This document shows positions 15,234 to 22,833 of a stretch of 26,453 nt of DNA, piece after piece; the first letter of the stretch is position 1, and each line of letters begins with the position of its first letter. Under the pieces are notes generated by a model. It was not told where the DNA came from. It made no database searches and worked only from the letters and a program-made list of their open reading frames with translations. Position numbers and translations under genes: made by a program. The stretch comes from Bact-19 sp038319215 (lineage in GTDB: Bacteria; Bacteroidota; Bacteroidia; Bacteroidales; ML635J-15). The stretch covers positions 1 through 26,453 of the forward strand of contig JBBQCZ010000040.1 in assembly GCA_038319215.1 (NCBI GenBank), given 5' to 3'.

Positions 15234-15674
15234 ATGAATTTAACAGAAAAACCGCTTATTCAGGACTTTCACTTGGAAGGAGTAATGCACATTTCGCCAG
15301 AGGAGGCATTTGAGTTAATTAGCAAAGACGAAGTTTTTTTTATTGATGTTCGCGAAGAAGCCGAATTCACTAAAGAATATTTTGATTTTGATAATGTTTT
15401 CTTTCATCCTATGTCTGTAATTATGGATAGAGTTCAATATATTCCACATAATATTCCTTTGGTAATTGTTTGTAATGAAGGAGTAAGAAGCACAAAAGTT
15501 GCAAATGTTCTTCTCCGACAAGGGTTTACCGAAGTTTCAAATCTTGATGGAGGAATTAATGCTTGGAAAGAAAAAGGATTTCCTATTGCCGATGGTGGAA
15601 CAAATGGCGATGAATGCGGAGATGACTCATGTAATACGAGTTCTTGCGGTTGTGGTTGTAATGGTTGCGGATAA
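15234..15674 (+). CDS. Rhodanese-domain protein with cysteine-rich C-terminal tail
   Basis: This is a 146-residue single-domain rhodanese, a sulfur-transfer protein. The domain covers about residues 18-118: ISPEEAFELI, FIDVREEAEF (36-45), the active loop CNEGVRS (80-86, catalytic C80), and GGINAWKEKGFPI at the end. After it comes a flexible tail of about 25 residues with six more cysteines (C128, C133, C138, C140, C142, C145), closing in GCGCNGCG. No signal peptide is present, so it is cytoplasmic. The tail could bind a metal or carry persulfide sulfur; this is inference. The gene stands alone between two terminators with its own promoter-like sequence. Confidence 0.88.
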   Translation: MNLTEKPLIQDFHLEGVMHISPEEAFELISKDEVFFIDVREEAEFTKEYFDFDNVFFHPMSVIMDRVQYIPHNIPLVIVCNEGVRSTKVANVLLRQGFTEVSNLDGGINAWKEKGFPIADGGTNGDECGDDSCNTSSCGCGCNGCG

Positions 15675-15695
15675 ACAAATCGATTTTATTACAAT

Positions 15696-15734
15696 AAAAA
15701 AGCCTGATGGATTTAATACTCATCAGGCTTTTTT
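15696..15734. terminator. Bidirectional intrinsic terminator between the rhodanese gene and purQ
   Basis: GCCTGATG (15702-15709) pairs with CATCAGGC (15721-15728), with A-rich sequence before and T-rich sequence after. It can serve both the rhodanese gene (+) and purQ (-), which converge here. Confidence 0.9.
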
Positions 15735-15746
15735 AGTATCTATAAA

Positions 15747-16463
15747 CTAAACTGTTTTCAATTTATCTCTATGTGAGCTAATGTGTACAATTATTGATTT
15801 TAGAATAGCTATTCCATCAGTATTTCTTAATTCTGGATCTGCAGCTCTTTCTGGATGGGGCATCATTCCAAAAACATTTTTGCCTTCATTGCAAACCCCA
15901 GCAATATTCATCAACGAACCATTTGGATTACTTTTTTCTGATAGATTTCCATTTTCGTCGCAATATCTCCAGATTATTTGATTATTAAGAATCATTTCTT
16001 TAAGAGTTTCGTCAGGAGCATAATATCGTCCTTCTCCATGTGCAATAGGAATTTTAAGAGGCTTATCTTTTGAAACAAATTGTGTCATTGCAGAATCAGC
16101 ATTTTCGGCTTTAATATACTGGTTTTTACAAATAAACTTTTGATTGTCGTTGTGTAACAATGCTCCAGGTAGCAGACCAGCTTCGCACAAAATTTGAAAT
16201 CCGTTGCAAACACCAAAAACAAAACCGCCATTTGCAGCAAATTCAATAACCTTTTCCATTATTGGAGAAAACTTAGCAATTGCACCCGAACGAAGATAAT
16301 CGCCATAAGAAAAACCACCAGGAACAGCAATAGCATCGCAGTCTTGAAGGTCAGTGTCTTTATGCCATAATTCAACAACATCTTGCCTTAAAATATCTTT
16401 TAAAGCATAAATCATATCGTGATCGCAATTGGAACCAGGGAAAATTATTACACCAAATTTCAT
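15747..16463 (-). CDS. purQ: Phosphoribosylformylglycinamidine synthase subunit PurQ
   Basis: This 238-residue class I glutamine amidotransferase supplies ammonia to FGAM synthase in purine synthesis (FGAR + Gln + ATP to FGAM). The N-terminus (MKFGVIIFPGSNCDHD), the oxyanion region PGGFSYGDYLRSG (48-60), the nucleophile C86 in GVCNGFQ, and the H203/E205 pair in HPERA are all present. Being a separate protein, it should work with PurS and the short PurL encoded elsewhere. That contrasts with the single long PurL of many Gram-negative bacteria. The gene stands alone, bounded by a bidirectional terminator. Confidence 0.96.
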   Translation of the reverse strand: MKFGVIIFPGSNCDHDMIYALKDILRQDVVELWHKDTDLQDCDAIAVPGGFSYGDYLRSGAIAKFSPIMEKVIEFAANGGFVFGVCNGFQILCEAGLLPGALLHNDNQKFICKNQYIKAENADSAMTQFVSKDKPLKIPIAHGEGRYYAPDETLKEMILNNQIIWRYCDENGNLSEKSNPNGSLMNIAGVCNEGKNVFGMMPHPERAADPELRNTDGIAILKSIIVHISSHRDKLKTV

Positions 16464-16565
16464 AAAAATTGTTTTTAATTTTGTTCAAAGATAAAACTAT
16501 TGCAAAAAATATCGAAATAATATTAAAAAAAAATCTATCTGTTTTTATCGTAACTAAATGCTCAT

Positions 16566-16588
16566 AAAAAAACCGGCTATTACCGGTA
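16566..16588 (-). terminator. Intrinsic terminator after the coiled-coil protein gene
   Basis: On the minus strand ACCGG (16587-16583) pairs with CCGGT (16576-16572) around a 6-nt loop, followed by a run of T (16572-16566). It lies just after the stop of the gene ending at 16595. Confidence 0.75.
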
Positions 16589-16594
16589 TTTTAT

Positions 16595-17260
16595 TTACTT
16601 TATTTTCGAAGCATCATTTTTTAGTTTATCAAAAGCTGTTTGCTGTTCTTTTAGCTGAGCTCCTTTTTCTTCAATGTCTTTTGTTAGTTTTTCAATATCT
16701 TTTTCGTTGTCTTCAATTTTGTTTTTGTAATCTTCATTGTCCTTAATTAAACCTTCTTTTGTACTAACAATTTTTTCTTGTTCCTTTATAGCATCATTTA
16801 GCTTTTTTTCTTCTTCCTTTAGAAAATCTGCATATGCTTTTTCGGTTATGCCAAGTGCAAATTCGCGAATTATACCTGTTGCTCTTGCAAATTGGTCGGG
16901 ATGCATTTGTGATGACAAAAATGCGCCACCTAAGTCAAATGCAGCAGTTAGTTCAACGCTTCCATCTTTTCCTTCTGTAACAGTTCCATAAACATCAATT
17001 GTGTTATTACTAATTGAAGTAATCAACAAATCGTCACCAAAGATTACTCCTTTTTTTGAAGAAACTTTAGCTTTATAATCTTTAAGAAGGCTGTTAAATT
17101 CTTTTTCCACATCTTTTACATTACTATGATAAATAGTTGTAACAATGGCATTGTGGCTTTCTTTTCCGAATTTGCCTGAAGTTTCTTTTGCCTCAACCTT
17201 TTGAGAATATACGCCAGCAGCAATAAGTGCAAAAACAAATACTAAAATCAATTTTTTCAT
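16595..17260 (-). CDS. Secreted protein with C-terminal coiled coil, function unknown
   Basis: This 221-residue exported protein has a signal peptide at 1-19 (KKLILVFVFALIAAGVYS, cut before QK). A globular part follows to about residue 143, containing several short beta-like segments (GVIFGDDLLITSI, TIDVYGTVTEG, VELTAAFDLGG). The last 75 residues are a charged, heptad-patterned coiled coil of K/E/D/N with leucine and isoleucine at core positions. I do not recognise the family; similar signal-plus-coiled-coil proteins occur widely in Bacteroidota. It is a single-gene unit with a clear terminator and a perfect -7 box upstream. Possible envelope or chaperone-like role, not provable here. Confidence 0.7.
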   Translation of the reverse strand: MKKLILVFVFALIAAGVYSQKVEAKETSGKFGKESHNAIVTTIYHSNVKDVEKEFNSLLKDYKAKVSSKKGVIFGDDLLITSISNNTIDVYGTVTEGKDGSVELTAAFDLGGAFLSSQMHPDQFARATGIIREFALGITEKAYADFLKEEEKKLNDAIKEQEKIVSTKEGLIKDNEDYKNKIEDNEKDIEKLTKDIEEKGAQLKEQQTAFDKLKNDASKIK

Positions 17261-17306
17261 AATTCTTTATTTTTAAAGTTATATTTTTAATTTTCAACTA
17301 ATTATG

Positions 17307-17314
17307 CAAATATA
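17307..17314 (-). promoter_or_regulatory. TAnnTTTG -7 box before the coiled-coil protein gene
   Basis: On the minus strand TATATTTG matches the Bacteroidota -7 consensus, about 46 nt upstream of the start codon. No clear TTTG is seen at the -33 distance. Confidence 0.4.
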
Positions 17315-17537
17315 ATATAAATTTTGTATTTATTTAGGTGGCTGTTTGGGATTTGTCAGCTGTAAGCGAATCTAAACTTTAAAAAATCAATGATCAAACA
17401 AAGGTAATAAGGTAGATTTCACTTATAATTTACTTTATTAAGCATGAAAAAATAATAAGGTTTTTTGAAGGGAAAATTAAATCTTATTGCTGTTAGAACC
17501 TTATACTCGACAAAACCTTAATTGTTTATTTTGACAA

Positions 17538-18257
17538 CTAGCAAGGCACTAATTCTACTTCCGCTCTAAAGCATATCTTATCTCCATTAATTTTAGCTTC
17601 CCAATGATGAACATTATTTGAAACATCGCTAAAGATTTGGATTTCTTCGTTAACCTTAACCTCATGAATGTATTGAATTTTAAGAGTTTTTATTCTAGCA
17701 GGATAAATGTCACCCAAGCAGTTTTCTATCCATCTAATGTAAACCGCATTGTTTACATGCTTATTCATGTCAATATCTGTATGTTTAGCTGTTTCGTTAA
17801 ATGCAAGAATAAGGTCTTTTCGAGGACGAATTTTTGAAAAAACGGCATCTATTGCTTTTTCATTAGAAATATTTGTAAGGGAATAAAACTCTTTGGGCAT
17901 TACTGGTTTAGCGAGAATTTTATCAAATATTACCCAAATAGAACTTGCTACTGCAAGGCATTCGTTGTTAGAAGAGTAAAATTTAAATTCTCTAGTATAA
18001 TGCAATCCGCTAATTCCACTTGGCCATGTTTCGAGCCTTACTTTGTCCTGCCATTTAGGTAACTTGTTTACATGCAAACGGAAACCCGTTAACACCCAAA
18101 AGCGTTCTATCTTTTCTAATTCCTCGAAACCAACACCAAGAGATTTTGCATGTTCCCAAGCTATTTCGGAGAACCATTGGAACAAGCTGTTTATTTTTAA
18201 ATCCAGATTAACATCAGATTCGTACGAATTAACAATGTATTCTTTTGTGTATTTCAT
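17538..18257 (-). CDS. Acyl-ACP thioesterase (FatA/FatB family)
   Basis: This 239-residue double-hotdog enzyme hydrolyses acyl-ACP to release free fatty acids. The family pattern is clear: FWVLTGFRLHVNKLPKWQD at 53-71, TWPSGI...YTREF in the first hotdog, and the catalytic stretch DIDMNKHVNNAVYIRW (161-176) with D163, N165 and H167 in the second hotdog. Bacterial members are about 240-250 residues, so it is full length and intact. The ATG at 18257 gives the usual N-terminal YTKEYIVNSYESD. It follows the YD-repeat protein gene by 47 nt on the same strand and may be co-transcribed with it. Chain-length specificity cannot be read from the sequence. Confidence 0.9.
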   Translation of the reverse strand: MKYTKEYIVNSYESDVNLDLKINSLFQWFSEIAWEHAKSLGVGFEELEKIERFWVLTGFRLHVNKLPKWQDKVRLETWPSGISGLHYTREFKFYSSNNECLAVASSIWVIFDKILAKPVMPKEFYSLTNISNEKAIDAVFSKIRPRKDLILAFNETAKHTDIDMNKHVNNAVYIRWIENCLGDIYPARIKTLKIQYIHEVKVNEEIQIFSDVSNNVHHWEAKINGDKICFRAEVELVPC

Positions 18258-18304
18258 GTATTTTAATGTTTTGTTCTGCCGCAGATCGGAGTATAATTTT
18301 TTTA

Positions 18305-19180
18305 TTAATTTCCCGATACTTTTGCCAGATATTTTATGAAATACACTTTTGTGATTCCGTTTTCTGAGTTGAGATCGATAATTCTGGTTACATTTCCATA
18401 TTGATCATATTCAAAAGATGAGTCTGTAAGAATAGTTGAATTCTCATCATAAGTAACGGTTCTTATTAAAGCCCCATCGTCGTTATATACAAATTCGCGT
18501 TTTGTGCCACGGTTTTTATTATCGTAAACAGTTTTGCGGCGCAGCGACTGCAGTTCGTCATATTCAAAAATTGTTTTTTCGAAAAGAGTATTGTTTTTGT
18601 CTTTTTTTTCCATGCTTTTAATCAAATCATTTTTACTATCACCAGTGATGCTAATAAAGTTTTTGTAAATCAGATTTCCGGATTTATCTGTAACCAGAAC
18701 ATAAATACTATCGTTTGATCGAAAATATGTTTGGGCTGCAATTATTTCTGCATTATTGTCATAATCAACTTGTTTGCTGAGAAGATCGTTTTTGTCGTAT
18801 TCGAACATTACACCGCCTTCTAGAACGGAGTCGGCCGAAAACTTTATCTCTTCAAAAGGCAGGTGTCGGTTATTGTATTTTACTACTGTAAATGTTTTTA
18901 AATTTTGATTTTCGTCGAATTGCATAATGCGCTCGGCTAGACCAAGCTGTGAATAGTAAATTTCTTGAATTAAAATTTTATTTGAAGAAATGATATTATC
19001 TTTTACCATATAAAGCCACGTTTGAGATAAATCGATTTTCATAAACGTCATTGCCTCACGTTCGCGATTGTAGTTTGCGAGTTCTTTTTTACTTACTGGA
19101 ACAGTAATTTGCGAAATAGACACTAGAGTAGTGAGGCAAAAAACCATCAATAAACCCCACTTTTTTTTAAATAAATTCAT
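18305..19180 (-). CDS. Secreted protein with YD-like tandem repeats
   Basis: This 291-residue exported protein has a signal peptide at 1-24 (KKKWGLLMVFCLTTLVSISQ). The mature part carries irregular tandem repeats of about 20 residues built around F-x-Y-D-x-x-x-x-L/V-x-R/K, with FEYD at 126-129, 205-208 and 256-259 and related YN/YD units between. They resemble the YD/RHS wrap repeats or antitoxin-like repeat proteins of Bacteroidota, but no RHS core or toxin domain is present. Function is unknown; a surface or envelope binding role is plausible. The gene diverges from the S46 peptidase gene at 19323. Confidence 0.7.
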   Translation of the reverse strand: MNLFKKKWGLLMVFCLTTLVSISQITVPVSKKELANYNREREAMTFMKIDLSQTWLYMVKDNIISSNKILIQEIYYSQLGLAERIMQFDENQNLKTFTVVKYNNRHLPFEEIKFSADSVLEGGVMFEYDKNDLLSKQVDYDNNAEIIAAQTYFRSNDSIYVLVTDKSGNLIYKNFISITGDSKNDLIKSMEKKDKNNTLFEKTIFEYDELQSLRRKTVYDNKNRGTKREFVYNDDGALIRTVTYDENSTILTDSSFEYDQYGNVTRIIDLNSENGITKVYFIKYLAKVSGN

Positions 19181-19265
19181 TTCTTTATTTTAATTTAATG
19201 TGTTAACAATCTATGTTGCAAGTTAATATTTTTGCTTTTTTAAGTACTTATTAACACAAATATAC

Positions 19266-19294
19266 TTGCGAACATAAAAATTCAATTATTTTTG
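19266..19294 (+). promoter_or_regulatory. Putative promoter of the S46 peptidase gene
   Basis: TTG (19266-19268) and a perfect TATTTTTG (19287-19294) with an 18-nt spacer match the Bacteroidota -33/-7 promoter plan. The -7 box is 28 nt before the ATG. Confidence 0.6.
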
Positions 19295-19322
19295 TTCACA
19301 AATATCATAAATACTTAGCATA

Positions 19323-21485
19323 ATGAAAAGAATTTTATCAATTTTATTGGGGCTTACCCTGATTTTTAACTTAAATCTTCGCGCAGACGAAGGTATGTGG
19401 CTTTTATCAATGTTGGGAAAGAATTACGAAGACATGCAAAAAGCTGGTTTTAAACTTACGCCAGAAGACATTTACAATGTTAATAATGGTAGTATTAAAG
19501 ATGCAATAATTGGTTTGGGCAACGACGGAGCTCCTTTCCGCCACTTTTGCACTGGAGAATTAGTATCAGGTGAAGGTTTGTTTTTCACAAATCATCATTG
19601 CGGATTTAGTTCAATACAGGCACATTCGTCTGTTGAACATGATTATTTAAAAGATGGTTTCTGGGCGTATTCCAAGGATCAAGAATTATCAAATCCAGGA
19701 ACAACAGCTTCGATTTTGATTAGTATGCAAGATGTAACATCTCAGGTTCTAGCTGTTTTAACAGACGACATGACTGAGGATGACCGAAATGCCAAAATTA
19801 AAGAGATTTCAAAAGAACTTTCTGATAAAGCTGTTGACGGAACTTATTACAAGGCTTATGTTGCTGACATGTTCAACAGTAATCAGTTTTTTGTTTTTGT
19901 TTACGTAATTTATCAGGATGTTCGTTTAGTTGGCGCACCTCCATCAGCCATGGGTAAATTTGGTGGCGATACCGACAATTGGGAATGGCCTCGTCATACT
20001 GCCGACTTCTCAATGTTTAGAGTTTATACTGCTGCTGATGGTTCTCCAGCAAAATTCTCCGCTGAGAATGTTCCTCTAAAACCAAAACATTTTCTTCCAG
20101 TTAGTATAAAAGGAGTTGAAGATGGCGATTTTGCAATGGTAATGGGTTTTCCAGGAACTACCGAAAGATATATTTCTTCTTTTGGATTAGAGGAAACAAT
20201 GAATGTTACAAATAAACTTCGTTTCGAAATTAGAGATGTTAAAATTAAAATTTTGCGCGAAGAAATGCAATCAAGTCAACAAATTCGCATTCAATATGCA
20301 TCAAAATATGCACGTTGTTCAAATTACTGGAAATACTCAGAAGAACAGAACAAAGCTTTAAAGAATCTTAACACAATGGGAGTTAAGAAGGGTATTGAAA
20401 AAGACTATATGAAATGGGCTGAAAACAATAAAAATGTAAAATATAAGGAGTCTATTGCCTTGATAGAATCAGCTTACAAAAATAGATCTCCGTATGCTAT
20501 TGCCAGAATGTATTTAATTGAGGGTTTAATTTCTGGACCAGAATTGCCATATTTCGCTTACCAATGTTCGGGATTAGTTACTGCTATGGAATCAAAAGAC
20601 CAAGAGAAAATTGATAAAAACATTGAAGCATTAAAGTCTTCAGCAGAAGCTTTTTACAAAGACTATAATCAGGAAACAGAGAAACGACTTGTAAAATCAA
20701 TGTTTAAATATGTGTACGACAATCTAGATTCACAATTCCGTCCCGACTTCTTTGCAACAATTGAAGGAAAATACAAAGGCGATTTTAATAAATATGTAGA
20801 TTTAATGTTTGCAAAATCTGTTTTTTCTACTGAGGAAAAATTTAATGCTTTCCTTGCAAAGCCAAATCTTAAAGTATTACAAAAAGACATGATGTTAATT
20901 ACAGGAACAAGTATTATTACTAAATACCGAGAAGTAAATAATTTATTCTGGAGTGCATCAGAAGGTTTAGAAAAGGGCGAACGACTTTTTGTTGATGGTT
21001 TATTAAAAATGAATCCAGATAAACTTATGGCTCCTGATGCGAATTCAACAATTCGTTTGACTTACGGGAATGTCAGCAAATACGATCCAAGAGATGCGGT
21101 AGCTTATGATTACTACACAACTCTAACAGGTGTTATGCAAAAAGAAGAGCCAGGAAGTGTAGAATTTGATGTTCCATCTAAATTGAAACAATTATATGAA
21201 GCAAAAGATTTTGGACAATATGCAAACAAAAAAGGCGAATTGGTTGCTTGTTTTATTACCAATAACGATATTACTGGTGGAAACTCGGGTTCTCCTGTGA
21301 TTAACGGTGAAGGTCAATTAATTGGTCTTGCTTTCGATGGAAACAGCGAAGCTATGTCGGGAGATATCGACTTCGAAGAAAATCTTCAAAGATGTATTAA
21401 TCTCGATGTAAGATATGCATTGTTTATTATCGATAAATATGCTGGTGCAAAAAATCTTATTGATGAAATGAAAATTGTAAAATAA
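19323..21485 (+). CDS. S46 family dipeptidyl-peptidase, DPP7-like
   Basis: This 720-residue exported serine peptidase removes dipeptides from the N-termini of peptides in the periplasm, feeding amino-acid catabolism. A signal peptide covers about 1-21 (cut near LRA-DEG). The S46 catalytic triad is visible: H92 in TNHHCG, D228 in HTADF and S655 in GGNSGSP. Length equals that of characterised family members. Residue 673, in FDGN, is glycine. In the Porphyromonas enzymes Gly here marks DPP7 (hydrophobic P1), whereas Arg marks DPP11 (Asp/Glu P1), so this one should prefer hydrophobic P1 residues. It is a single-gene unit with its own promoter and terminator. Confidence 0.95.
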   Translation: MKRILSILLGLTLIFNLNLRADEGMWLLSMLGKNYEDMQKAGFKLTPEDIYNVNNGSIKDAIIGLGNDGAPFRHFCTGELVSGEGLFFTNHHCGFSSIQAHSSVEHDYLKDGFWAYSKDQELSNPGTTASILISMQDVTSQVLAVLTDDMTEDDRNAKIKEISKELSDKAVDGTYYKAYVADMFNSNQFFVFVYVIYQDVRLVGAPPSAMGKFGGDTDNWEWPRHTADFSMFRVYTAADGSPAKFSAENVPLKPKHFLPVSIKGVEDGDFAMVMGFPGTTERYISSFGLEETMNVTNKLRFEIRDVKIKILREEMQSSQQIRIQYASKYARCSNYWKYSEEQNKALKNLNTMGVKKGIEKDYMKWAENNKNVKYKESIALIESAYKNRSPYAIARMYLIEGLISGPELPYFAYQCSGLVTAMESKDQEKIDKNIEALKSSAEAFYKDYNQETEKRLVKSMFKYVYDNLDSQFRPDFFATIEGKYKGDFNKYVDLMFAKSVFSTEEKFNAFLAKPNLKVLQKDMMLITGTSIITKYREVNNLFWSASEGLEKGERLFVDGLLKMNPDKLMAPDANSTIRLTYGNVSKYDPRDAVAYDYYTTLTGVMQKEEPGSVEFDVPSKLKQLYEAKDFGQYANKKGELVACFITNNDITGGNSGSPVINGEGQLIGLAFDGNSEAMSGDIDFEENLQRCINLDVRYALFIIDKYAGAKNLIDEMKIVK

Positions 21486-21516
21486 CGGAAATACGGATAC
21501 ATTATCCAAACAAAAT

Positions 21517-21546
21517 AAAAGGGCTTCAGAAGAGGCCCTTTTTTGT
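21517..21546 (+). terminator. Intrinsic terminator after the S46 peptidase gene
   Basis: AAAAGGGC (21517-21524) pairs with GCCCTTTT (21535-21542) around a 10-nt loop, followed by further T. The A-rich left flank means it could also act on minus-strand transcripts from the phosphopantetheinyl transferase gene. Confidence 0.85.
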
Positions 21547-21594
21547 TTTATAAGTAGATTGATTGTTGTTGGCACGGAAGTCAAACACTAGTTA

Positions 21595-21620
21595 GACCGA
21601 GCGGTCGGTCGGTGGTCGTG
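21595..21620. repeat. Short GC-rich hairpin-forming island with GGTC repeats
   Basis: The stretch gaccgagcggtcggtcggtg and the six bases after it stand out in an AT-rich intergenic region between convergent genes. GACCG (21595-21599) can pair with CGGTC (21602-21606), and ACCGA (21596-21600) with TCGGT (21605-21609). GGTC is repeated. No coding or terminator function is evident. It may be a decayed relative of the palindromic element at 2110-2175. Confidence 0.45.
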
Positions 21621-21646
21621 ATATGTTTAGTGTAAAATACAAAAAA

Positions 21647-22258
21647 TTACTTTTTTTCCTTTCCCCACACAAAACTATGGTTTAATAATTCACCATATTC
21701 AAATTCAAAAAAGCTGGTTTTTTCATTATGAAAAAGTTCGGCATTTATTTTCCCAGATTCATCAAAAGGAAGCACCTTTATTTGTTGTTTAAAATCGAGT
21801 CCTTTTATTTCTGCCAGTTTATAAACACATTCTTTGCAATTCCACAAAAGGTTTAATTTAAGTAAATCGCCATTTGCAAAATCAAGTTCAGGTACTGAAA
21901 ATGCTCGTTGAGCAATTCGTGTAATACGTGAATTTATTTCTTCAATATCTATTGCAATTTCTGCATCAGGCGACCATATTACTGCGGCCAAACTGTCGGA
22001 GTGAGAAATGCTAATAAATCCGTTTTCGCATTGTGGTTTGCGACTTTTATAGGTTATATTGATATTTAGTCCAAGTTCTTTTATTAATGCACGTACATTA
22101 AGAATTTCTAATCGCCTGCCTAAGGAACCCGATTGACTTAAAATCATATTGTCAACATCAGAAAGTTCGCAATACGAATACAAAAAATTAACATCGTCAG
22201 TTATCTTTCTGATTCCAGATACGGATGGTTTAGGGCTGAATTCTTGTAATAAAATCAT
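21647..22258 (-). CDS. 4'-phosphopantetheinyl transferase superfamily protein
   Basis: This 203-residue Sfp-type enzyme transfers the phosphopantetheine arm of CoA to acyl- or peptidyl-carrier proteins. Diagnostic motifs are ISISHS (82-87), IAIDIE (101-106, Mg-binding D104 and E106) and WNCKECVYK (139-147, E143 and K147). The start is the ATG at 22258, 5 nt after the gldD stop; the longer frame starting from TTG would overlap gldD and is not needed. It is the last gene of the ssb-gldE-gldD unit. The carrier protein target is not encoded here. Fatty-acid ACP or a secondary pathway are both possible. Confidence 0.9.
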   Translation of the reverse strand: MILLQEFSPKPSVSGIRKITDDVNFLYSYCELSDVDNMILSQSGSLGRRLEILNVRALIKELGLNINITYKSRKPQCENGFISISHSDSLAAVIWSPDAEIAIDIEEINSRITRIAQRAFSVPELDFANGDLLKLNLLWNCKECVYKLAEIKGLDFKQQIKVLPFDESGKINAELFHNEKTSFFEFEYGELLNHSFVWGKEKK

Positions 22259-22263
22259 ATGTT

Positions 22264-22833
22264 TTATTTCCAACGAAGACTCTCCATAAGATGCACAATA
22301 TCGTCTCTAATAAAATCTACAACTGGTGATAAAGAATCTTTATTGGGAGATACATTAAAGTATAAAGAGCCACGTAAAAAATGAGTTGTACTATCTGTAA
22401 GATAGAATTGAACTTGCGAAGCTGTGTTTCCTTTTAAATTATACAACATTCCGTAAACTTTTAGGCTATCGTTAACAAAAAGGGTTTCTTCAATAGCATC
22501 AGCTTTTACAGTATGTTTATATGCAAATTCATGAGCATCTTCTAAATGAGCACTTAAATCGTTGTTTATAGTTTTGTAAGTAAGATAAACTGTGGCTTTA
22601 TTAAGAGGGAAATATAAATCCATCCAACAATAATCTTCTTTTTCTTTTATAATAAAAGCATATACCGGAAGCTCGAAAACGAAAGGACATTCATCATCAT
22701 AAGTTTTATATTCCTTTGCTGGCAAGTCTATTCTAAAATATCCACGTGGTTTTGGAACCGGAGTATTGTTGTTGCAAGAAACTAAAGAGAATAGTATAGA
22801 AACTATTAGTATTATACTTATTTTATTTTTCAT
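22264..22833 (-). CDS. gldD: Gliding motility lipoprotein GldD
   Basis: GldD is a 189-residue lipoprotein needed for gliding in Flavobacterium johnsoniae and widely kept in Bacteroidota, including non-gliders. The ATG at 22833 gives a signal ending in SLVSC (C20 lipidated). The mature protein carries the family pattern PKPRGYFRIDLP, QFYLTDSTTHFLRGSLYFN and the C-terminal MESLRWK. The start overlaps the last 11 nt of gldE, indicating translational coupling. The longer frame from a TTG at 22896 lies wholly inside gldE and is discarded. The exact molecular function of GldD is unknown; it is thought to act with GldE at the envelope. Confidence 0.93.
   Translation of the reverse strand: MKNKISIILIVSILFSLVSCNNNTPVPKPRGYFRIDLPAKEYKTYDDECPFVFELPVYAFIIKEKEDYCWMDLYFPLNKATVYLTYKTINNDLSAHLEDAHEFAYKHTVKADAIEETLFVNDSLKVYGMLYNLKGNTASQVQFYLTDSTTHFLRGSLYFNVSPNKDSLSPVVDFIRDDIVHLMESLRWK

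Noticed and set aside
17455..17504. ATAAGGTT...AACCTTAT inverted repeat
   Set aside because: Eight-base arms with a 34-nt spacer in AT-rich sequence are weak evidence for any function.
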